From the NCBI GenBank assembly GCA_046351095.1, contig JAXLZC010000001.1, forward strand, positions 2,108,001-2,172,000: 64,000 nucleotides of DNA. The letters run 5' to 3'. Source of the stretch: BQWY01 sp046351095. Lineage in GTDB: Bacteria; Nitrospirota; Nitrospiria; Nitrospirales; Nitrospiraceae. The translations under genes and the position numbers were made by a program. The first letter of the stretch is position 1. Each line of letters begins with the position of its first letter. Below are positions 16,065 through 21,894 of the stretch, in pieces. Below the pieces are notes generated by a model. It worked only from the letters and a program-made list of their open reading frames with translations. It had not been told where the DNA came from and searched no databases.

Positions 16065-16611
16065 ACCTTCCCCCTGGTGACAGAGGAAACGGAAACACGA
16101 CGGTATGGACTTCGCTGCACGGCAGGATGACCTGCACCAGGCATTACGACGTCTCCTTGTTATCCGGAAATCGCACCAGGCGCGAACACATCGCGCGCGC
16201 GACGGAGCGGAGAGACGCAAGGCAGAGCGAAAAGGCCGCGGATCATAGCACGTGCTACGTATGGGCACAAGGTAGCACGTGATACTACGTGAATTATTAC
16301 AGGCAGGTGATTCTTATTCGCACGCCTTCCATATCCGGCAGGAACCCGCCAGGCGCTCTTGGATACACATCCACATACCCAGGAGACACGAATTTCGGCA
16401 GGCTCGGCGTATCGTTGGCATCTCAAACGAAGCAGTCGGCGAGTCGACTACGCCGCGACAGGCGACCTCTTATCCCCGGCGACAGAATCAACACCTCGCA
16501 TGAAACCGATCCGAGACAACATGCCGGGCGAAGAAAAGGGGAACTAAACTTGATGGCGATACAATGGACGGGAGCGGCTGAGGACTATAAGGAAGGGTCG
16601 GCACGAGGACA
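16065..16611. other. 547-base gene-free region upstream of the kinase with palindromic boxes
   Basis: No convincing gene is present on either strand; the open frames at 16279-16633 (+) have poor composition and no ribosome-binding site. The notable content is a pair of CACGTG-centred palindromes near 16246-16284. This stretch should contain the promoter of the split kinase gene. Confidence 0.55.
16246..16284. promoter_or_regulatory. Two CACGTG-centred palindromes, 27 bp apart
   Basis: TAGCACGTGCTA at 16246-16257 is a perfect 12-bp palindrome, and TAGCACGTGATA at 16273-16284 repeats it with one mismatch. The centres are 27 bp apart. A further TACGT half-site flanks each box. This looks like a dimer-binding operator about 180-220 bp upstream of the kinase start codon. 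Confidence 0.5.
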
Positions 16612-16645
16612 TAAAAAAAGCTGGCCCCGGTGAAGGGGCCAGCTT
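16612..16645 (-). terminator. Strong rho-independent terminator of the KE/H-repeat gene
   Basis: Read on the minus strand, AAGCTGGCCCC pairs with GGGGCCAGCTT around a short loop (paired arms at 16618-16628 and 16635-16645), and the hairpin runs straight into seven T residues (16619-16613). It lies 20 bases past the stop codon of the small repeat protein gene. Confidence 0.9.
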
Positions 16646-16665
16646 GCTCGGCACGAGCAAAAAGC

Positions 16666-16902
16666 TTACTTGCCGCCTTCCTTCTTCTTCTCGTCGGAGA
16701 GGTGCCCACCCTTCTTCTCTTCCTTCTTCTTCTCGTCGAAGAGGTGCCCACCCTTCTTCTCTTCCTTCTTCTTCTCGTCCAACATCACAACGTGGCCACC
16801 CTTCTTCTCTTCCTTCTTCTTCTCATCCATCATCGCGAAGGAAGGAGCCGAGAAGGTCACCAACACAGCCGCCGCCATCAAACCAGTCAAGAATTGCTTC
16901 AT
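16666..16902 (-). CDS. Small exported Lys/Glu/His repeat protein, 78 residues
   Basis: I do not recognise a family. The first 23 residues are a clear Sec signal peptide (MKQFLTGLMAAAVLVTFSAP, cut after SFA). The mature 55 residues consist almost only of four repeats of DEKKKEEKKGGH (the last shortened), separated by VVML, LF and LS. Each unit is highly charged and most end in Gly-Gly-His, so the mature protein is probably unstructured or a short charged helix array, possibly binding metal, phosphate or anionic polymers in the periplasm. The ATG at 16902 follows a weak GGGGGTGA site. A dedicated strong terminator follows, which suggests an abundant single-gene transcript. Longer upstream frame is not supported. 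Confidence 0.75.
   Translation of the reverse strand: MKQFLTGLMAAAVLVTFSAPSFAMMDEKKKEEKKGGHVVMLDEKKKEEKKGGHLFDEKKKEEKKGGHLSDEKKKEGGK
16670..16865 (-). repeat. Tandem coding repeat (42- and 48-bp units)
   Basis: The DNA block cccttcttctcttccttctt recurs starting near 16709, 16751 and 16799 (spacings 42 and 48 bp), plus one degenerate unit at the 3' end of the gene. The near identity of the units indicates recent duplication or strong conservation pressure. Confidence 0.8.
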
Positions 16903-17226
16903 GGTAACGTCACCCCCATAAAAAGTTGTTGTTGGTTCGCCTCTCTGTCGTGAGGCGCTGAGCACGTTGCTCTGACCTAGCATTGAGCAAGCGCAGTGCC
17001 AGACTGCACATTCATGCGACACCAAGATAAATCAACAACTTACACACTCATAGCCTGTGACAGAAGGGTCTAGCCTACAGATCGCATGGGGCGGAATTGC
17101 GGACTCCTTCTGGCTAGACCGCCCCATCGGACGAGGGCCTCAAACGGCGCGCCGTTCTTTCGCAGCCCGTCGCTCCGAACATTCGCAATACCCCCCTCAC
17201 GCCCTCCTCAGCGCCGTCACGTACGC
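16903..17226. other. 324-base intergenic region upstream of the KE/H-repeat gene
   Basis: No gene is supported here. On the minus strand it is the leader and promoter region of the KE/H-repeat gene and also follows the end of msrA. A short GCCTC/GAGGC hairpin around 16940-16960 lies in the probable leader. I see no clear -35/-10 pair. Confidence 0.5.
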
Positions 17227-17883
17227 CTACCCCTTGGGTTTTCCCCACAATTCCTCGAGGCGCTGCGCTCTTCCGCATGAATACTTGTAGTATTTATACC
17301 TAATAGGATTGCGCCTGTAATAATCTTGGTGAAACTCCTCGGCGGGATAGAACGTCATCGCGGCAACGATTTGCACCTTCAACGGATCCGGGAAGCGCTT
17401 CGTTCGCTCGACACGCTCTCGAGACACTTCCGCCGCACGTCGCTGAACCTCGTCCCGATAAAAAATGGCCGGGCGATATTGTGTCCCCTGGTCACAAAAC
17501 TGCCGATCGGCCACCGTAGGGTCCACATTTCGCCAAAACACATCGAGCAGCGTGGGGAAGTCGACCACGGTCGGATCGAATTGCACTTCAACCGACTCGG
17601 CGTGCCCTGTCCCGCCTGCCGACACTTGCTCGTACGTGGGCTGCGCGAGCGTACCGCCCGTGTACCCCGAGACCACCGAGCGAACCCCAAGAACGCCTTC
17701 GAAGGCCTCTTCCATACACCAAAAGCACCCGCCGGCAAACACGGCACGCTCAACCTGCCCAACCGAAGTCGTACCGGACGCGTCGGTGGCGGCAGCACAC
17801 CCGACGCTACCGAGTGTCACAAGAACGATGCTGAGGGAAAGCCACAGAAAAAGCGAAGACGGGAGGGAGATCCGAAAACGCAT
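17227..17883 (-). CDS. msrA: Peptide-methionine (S)-S-oxide reductase, exported form
   Basis: The 218-residue protein is MsrA, which reduces methionine-S-sulfoxide in damaged proteins. The catalytic signature AGGCFWCMEEAF lies near residue 55, and VVSGYTGGTLAQPTYEQVSAGGTGHAE and the DRQFCDQGTQYRPAIF blocks follow. The N terminus is a signal peptide (LFLWLSLSIVLVTLGSVGC) with a Cys at its end, so the enzyme is probably periplasmic or a lipoprotein rather than cytosolic. The ATG at 17883 has AGGAGG seven bases upstream. The usual thioredoxin-recycled Cys pair is not obvious beyond the catalytic CFWC. No msrB is adjacent. Confidence 0.94.
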   Translation of the reverse strand: MRFRISLPSSLFLWLSLSIVLVTLGSVGCAAATDASGTTSVGQVERAVFAGGCFWCMEEAFEGVLGVRSVVSGYTGGTLAQPTYEQVSAGGTGHAESVEVQFDPTVVDFPTLLDVFWRNVDPTVADRQFCDQGTQYRPAIFYRDEVQRRAAEVSRERVERTKRFPDPLKVQIVAAMTFYPAEEFHQDYYRRNPIRYKYYKYSCGRAQRLEELWGKPKG

Positions 17884-17969
17884 CGCTGCCTCCTTGTGCG
17901 GGGTCGGCCCAGAGAAGCCGACCCCATTGTTACACAAAGAGACGAGCTCAAGAAACGCGAAGACTGCAA

Positions 17970-18215
17970 TTAAAGATGAGCAGCTGACGAGTCTTGAAGT
18001 TCCGGGGGACGGGTCACGATTCGAAGGGTGATTTCCTTGCCGATCTGCATATGCACCATCTTGGTCTCAAGGCCAGACAAGGTGTTCGAGGCATCGTCGG
18101 ATGTAAACGACACACGACCACCGCATTGCTCTACCAGGTGGTAGATCAGCAAGGTCGTGAGATGTTCGACTTCTTCCTCGGTCAGATCGTCACTGAAGCT
18201 CAGAATTTTTTTCAT
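17970..18215 (-). CDS. Small hypothetical protein, 81 residues
   Basis: This small protein is not recognised. It is soluble, acidic at the N terminus (MKKILSFSDDLTEEEVEHLT), and alternates a helix (HLTTLLIYHLVEQCGG) with beta-like segments (RVSFTSDDA; KEITLRIVTRPPEL). AAGGTGAGG precedes the ATG, and the composition is protein-like, so it is probably real. It diverges from fabI across a 325-base spacer and lies upstream of msrA on the same strand with an 86-base gap, so cotranscription with msrA is possible. Confidence 0.6.
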   Translation of the reverse strand: MKKILSFSDDLTEEEVEHLTTLLIYHLVEQCGGRVSFTSDDASNTLSGLETKMVHMQIGKEITLRIVTRPPELQDSSAAHL

Positions 18216-18540
18216 GCCTCACCTTGTTCGCGTGAATGTCCCGAATGAGGATTCACTTATCGCCGAGGGTCGGGGTTCACAACAATGCCCCGAATGAGGG
18301 CAGCCCCCTCGAAAGCGGGAAGCGGGCGAGGAACACACGGCGTCGATAGGTTTTAACCTTTCGGTCGCTCAATGCTTCGATTTCCTCATGTCTGTAGCAG
18401 CCACACGAGCACATTACGATGCGGCACACGACGTCCGACGCCTGAAACTTTCGACCACCATCGTTCTATGGTATGTTCTCGCCCCATCGAACGAATACAC
18501 GACGGTCGCACGGCCGAGCGGACGAGAAGGAGAGGTCACG
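18216..18540. other. 325-base divergent promoter region with an 11-bp direct repeat
   Basis: This spacer separates the 81-residue gene (-) from fabI (+). CCCGAATGAGG occurs at 18240-18250 and again at 18289-18299, and AGGTT-TT-AACCT forms an inverted repeat at 18348-18359. Either could be a regulator site for fabI. The open frame running upstream of the fabI ATG has no ribosome-binding site and is not taken as coding. Confidence 0.45.
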
Positions 18541-19323
18541 ATGGGGGTGTTGGACGGGAAAAAGGGGCTGATCGTCGGAGTCGCCAATAAACACAGCATC
18601 GCCTGGGCCATTGCTCAGTCTGCCGCCAAACAAGGTGCGCAGCTGCTGTTCAACTACCAAGGCGAGCGGCTGAAGGAAAATGTCGAAGAACTGACGGCGA
18701 CCTTACCCGGCTCCAAGGCCTTCCCCTGTGACGTGGGGGACGATGCGCAAATCGACGCCCTCATGCAGTCCATGCAAAAAGAATTCGGGACGCTCGATTT
18801 TCTCGTCCACTCGGTCGCCTTTGCCCCGCGCGAAGAATTAACGGGCCAATTCGTCAATACCACACGCAAGGGCTTCGCGACGGCATTGGATGTAAGCGCC
18901 TATTCGCTCGTGGCTGTGACACGCGCCGCCTTGCCGCTCATGACCAACGGCGGATCGATCGTCACACTGACCTACTTAGGCGCCGAACGCGTGGTCCCGC
19001 ACTACAACGTGATGGGTGTGGCCAAAGCCGCACTCGAAGCGACGGTGCGGTATCTCGCCCACGATTTAGGCCCGAAGAATATTCGGGTCAACGCCATTTC
19101 CGCCGGTCCAATCAAAACGCTGGCCGCCCGCGGCGTCTCCGGCATCAGTAAGATGGTCGATCACCACAAGGAGTTTGCCCCACTACGACGTGCAACCGAA
19201 CAAGACGAAGTCGGCGACACTGGACTGTTCCTAGTCAGCCCGCTCAGTCGCGGCATTACCGGTGAGGTGATCTACGTGGATGGTGGGTACCACATCCTCG
19301 GCTCGTTGGCGGGAGCGGAGTAG
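18541..19323 (+). CDS. fabI: Enoyl-[acyl-carrier-protein] reductase (NADH)
   Basis: The 260-residue product is FabI, a short-chain dehydrogenase that performs the last reduction of each fatty-acid elongation cycle. The nucleotide-binding start is KKGLIVGVANKHSIAWAIAQ, which is the FabI-type rather than the classical SDR glycine motif. The catalytic Tyr and Lys are in YNVMGVAKAALE (Y-x6-K), followed by the conserved NAISAGPIKTLAARGVSG and a C-terminal VDGGYHILG. The ATG at 18541 is preceded by GAAGGAGAGG. The gene stands alone between the 81-residue gene and arfB. Confidence 0.97.
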   Translation: MGVLDGKKGLIVGVANKHSIAWAIAQSAAKQGAQLLFNYQGERLKENVEELTATLPGSKAFPCDVGDDAQIDALMQSMQKEFGTLDFLVHSVAFAPREELTGQFVNTTRKGFATALDVSAYSLVAVTRAALPLMTNGGSIVTLTYLGAERVVPHYNVMGVAKAALEATVRYLAHDLGPKNIRVNAISAGPIKTLAARGVSGISKMVDHHKEFAPLRRATEQDEVGDTGLFLVSPLSRGITGEVIYVDGGYHILGSLAGAE

Positions 19324-19382
19324 AGGGTACGAAGAAAAATCAGCTCAAGCAGGCCGCGCGCGACAAAGACAATCGCTCGACC

Positions 19383-19796
19383 CTAGTCGTCGACGCGACC
19401 GCGCATCGACTTTAGCCGCCCGCGCTTGACCTTTTCGTCGACGCGGCGCTGTTGCGATCCTTTCGTCGCCTTGGTCGGCTTCCGTTTTTTCCGTAGGATC
19501 GCCACACTACGAATCAGAGCCTGCAGTCGCGCCAGCGCCTCTTGCCGATTCTGTTCCTGACTTCGCGATTCCTGCGCCTTGATCGTAATGACACCATCCG
19601 CCGACACACGGCTATCCCGCAGCTTCAGCAATTCCTCTTTATAAAACGGCGGCAACGACGACGCACGAATATCGAAGCGCAGATGGATGGCGCTGGAGAC
19701 CTTGTTCACGTGCTGGCCGCCCGCCCCGCCGGATCGAACGGCATGAAGTTCGAGCTCTGAATCCGGAATGACTACATGTGTACTGATCTGCAACAT
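19383..19796 (-). CDS. arfB: Alternative ribosome-rescue factor / peptidyl-tRNA hydrolase
   Basis: The 137-residue protein is an ArfB (YaeJ)-type release factor. It has the catalytic GGQ motif in VRSGGAGGQHVNKVSSA near residue 28 and lacks the codon-recognition domain of RF1/RF2. The basic C-terminal tail (RKKRKPTKATKGSQQRR and KRGRLKSMRGR) is the part that enters the empty mRNA channel of stalled ribosomes. It hydrolyses peptidyl-tRNA on non-stop ribosomes. It converges with fabI. No strong ribosome-binding site precedes the ATG. Confidence 0.94.
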   Translation of the reverse strand: MLQISTHVVIPDSELELHAVRSGGAGGQHVNKVSSAIHLRFDIRASSLPPFYKEELLKLRDSRVSADGVITIKAQESRSQEQNRQEALARLQALIRSVAILRKKRKPTKATKGSQQRRVDEKVKRGRLKSMRGRVDD

Positions 19797-19859
19797 TGGG
19801 AATCGTCACTCGCCTTCACACAGTGATGCCTACACAGGCTACACATTTAACGCGCCTGT

Positions 19860-21179
19860 TCATACCTTCAGCGCGCGAATCGCCCGGAGCACCTCGTCCA
19901 CCTCGCCCGGCGTATTCAGCAGCCCCGGCGCCACACGCACATACTGCGTCGCATAGGGGGTGACGCTGGCGATGATGCGCTCGCCTTTCAACTGCTCCAC
20001 GACTTTTTTCGGGCTCTTGCCCGTCACGGAAAAGCAGATGATCCCGGCCGAAAGTTCCTGTGACATCGGCGTATGCACCGTCACATGCGGCATGGCCGCC
20101 AACCCCTGCTTCATCTGCTGATTGAGTGCGTAAATCCGCTCCGTCACGCGCGCCTTCCCGATGGCCTGGTGAAATCGAAACGCCTCGTTCAGCGCCCAGC
20201 GATGCTCGAACGAGTGGAATCCCCCCGGCGCCATCAGCGCCGACATGCGCACCGGCGCCTCGGGGACGACCTTCATCCACATACGATAGGTCTCGGCATC
20301 GAATGTCGGAATGGTCGGCTGCGCACGAGGCCACGCAGCCTCGCGCCCCCACACAAGGCCGGTTCCACGCGGGCCGAACATCCACTTGTGCGTACCGGCG
20401 ACAAAAAAGTCGCAGCCCAAGTGAGGAAGCGATACGGACTCCACGCCCAGACCATGCACACCATCCACGCAGAGCAGCACACGGTCCTTCGGCTCGCGCG
20501 CAGCGTTGACCGTCGCCAACGCATCTGTCATCTGCCGAATCGGGAGTTTCAACCCAGTACTGGAATGGACCCAGGTCACTGCGACATACCGCGTCTCCGG
20601 CCGAATCGACTGCATCAACGAGTCGACGAGTTCGCTGCCTGTTACCGTCTGTGGGTCCCGATACAACGGCACCTGCCGGAACGTGGCGCCGGTGCGCGCA
20701 GCCCGATGCCGCAAGGACATTTCCGTCGAATAGTGATCGTGTGTCGTGGAGAGAATTTCTTCGCCTTCATGAAGGACCAGCCCGCCATAGAGCAGTCCCA
20801 ACCCCATCGTCGTACTGTCGGTCAGCGCGATTTCCGTCCGGCTCACACCTAAGTAGTCCGCCGCCTCACCGAGCACCGCTGCCTCAGCCGACTCTTCACG
20901 ATCGTTCCAATACCCGGCGGGATCTTCATCCAACCCACGACGGTGCCGTTCGATCGCCTCGCGCACAGGTGTCGGATGCGACGACAACAGGAACCCCGCC
21001 ATGTGAATTTTTCGGCGATCGAGCAGGAATGCATTCCGCACGGCGGGCCAGTCGTCATATGGATAGGCGTTTCGGCGCACCTCTTCGTGCGTCTGGCATC
21101 CGGAGGTCTGCGACGCGACCAAGCCCGCTCCCAGCAACAGCCCCGTGCGGATCAATAGTTGTCGTCGATTCATGGTCAT
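19860..21179 (-). CDS. Tat-exported class V aminotransferase-fold PLP enzyme
   Basis: The 439-residue protein has the fold of class V aminotransferases (isopenicillin-N epimerase/cysteine desulfurase group). The PLP lysine is Lys265 in AGTHKWMFGPRGTG, preceded by the cofactor Asp in CVDGVHGLG. The N terminus is a twin-arginine signal (NRRQLLIRTGLLLGAGLVAS) ending in SGC, so the enzyme seems to be folded with its cofactor, exported by Tat and perhaps lipidated. The ATG at 21179 has GGAG six bases upstream; ATG 21173 is an alternative. Substrate is unknown: epimerase, desulfurase or lyase activity are all possible. Confidence 0.85.
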   Translation of the reverse strand: MTMNRRQLLIRTGLLLGAGLVASQTSGCQTHEEVRRNAYPYDDWPAVRNAFLLDRRKIHMAGFLLSSHPTPVREAIERHRRGLDEDPAGYWNDREESAEAAVLGEAADYLGVSRTEIALTDSTTMGLGLLYGGLVLHEGEEILSTTHDHYSTEMSLRHRAARTGATFRQVPLYRDPQTVTGSELVDSLMQSIRPETRYVAVTWVHSSTGLKLPIRQMTDALATVNAAREPKDRVLLCVDGVHGLGVESVSLPHLGCDFFVAGTHKWMFGPRGTGLVWGREAAWPRAQPTIPTFDAETYRMWMKVVPEAPVRMSALMAPGGFHSFEHRWALNEAFRFHQAIGKARVTERIYALNQQMKQGLAAMPHVTVHTPMSQELSAGIICFSVTGKSPKKVVEQLKGERIIASVTPYATQYVRVAPGLLNTPGEVDEVLRAIRALKV

Positions 21180-21312
21180 GGTGATCTCCACCGAAGAAAC
21201 GCCGTGCGTAACGATGGCAGCGCTGTCGCGCTGACACGATCTTACGCTTTTGCGTTACAGAACGGCAGAGGGAAGACAATCCGAAGGCAGGGGCGCGCGA
21301 GAGGAACAAAAA

Positions 21313-21894
21313 TCAAAGGCTCGTGACCGAATCGAACCGGGTGGACGTCGCCAATTCGTGCAGCGCCGCCTCATAGGCCGACGCCTCGTGCACCGGTCCC
21401 GCAAAAAAGTAGACGACCGCTTGCTCATCCGGCCCCAGCAGTGCCACCGTGCGCCCGATCACATTACCGCTGAGATAGGCCGCCGTCCAGCGCGCACCGT
21501 CTCGTTCGATCGGTCGCGACAATTGCAGCACGACCGACTCACCGAAGTCCTGCGGTTCGCTCAAGCGCTCCGTCAACAGCTCCGGCGTCATACGGTCGAG
21601 AATGGCGATGACTCCGACGCCGTCATGCTGAGTGGAACTCAGTAGCAACGCTTCGCTCTCAAGCGGGATTCGCGCGAGCCATTCGGACGGAATCGTGAAC
21701 CCGACGGCGTGGCCAGCGTCGTGCACTGCCGCGCCGGACTCATACTGCTGGCCCGGTCGCAACTCGCGCGACGTCTGCGCAACGCAGACGGACGCCGTTG
21801 CACACACCACAGTCAGTGCAATCGCCACACAGCGACGGATCAATCCAAACTCTGCCGGATTGCAGCAGAACACAGCCTTACGATCCGTATGCAT
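21313..21894 (-). CDS. Exported hypothetical protein overlapping gcvP
   Basis: The 193-residue protein is not recognised. A hydrophobic segment (CVAIALTVVCATASVCVAQ) after a basic start looks like a signal peptide cut near VAQTS. The mature part resembles a small alpha/beta domain with DAGHAVGFTIPSEWLARIP and an amphipathic C terminus; the PSEWL pattern is seen in exported PsbP-like or protease-inhibitor-like domains, but this is weak. It starts 17 bases inside the end of gcvP, so it is probably translated from the gcvP mRNA by coupling. A link to glycine cleavage is not implied by the sequence. Confidence 0.7.
   Translation of the reverse strand: MHTDRKAVFCCNPAEFGLIRRCVAIALTVVCATASVCVAQTSRELRPGQQYESGAAVHDAGHAVGFTIPSEWLARIPLESEALLLSSTQHDGVGVIAILDRMTPELLTERLSEPQDFGESVVLQLSRPIERDGARWTAAYLSGNVIGRTVALLGPDEQAVVYFFAGPVHEASAYEAALHELATSTRFDSVTSL

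Noticed and set aside
16279..16633. Plus-strand frames upstream of the kinase
   Set aside because: No ribosome-binding site, poor composition, and overlap with the terminator of the KE/H-repeat gene.
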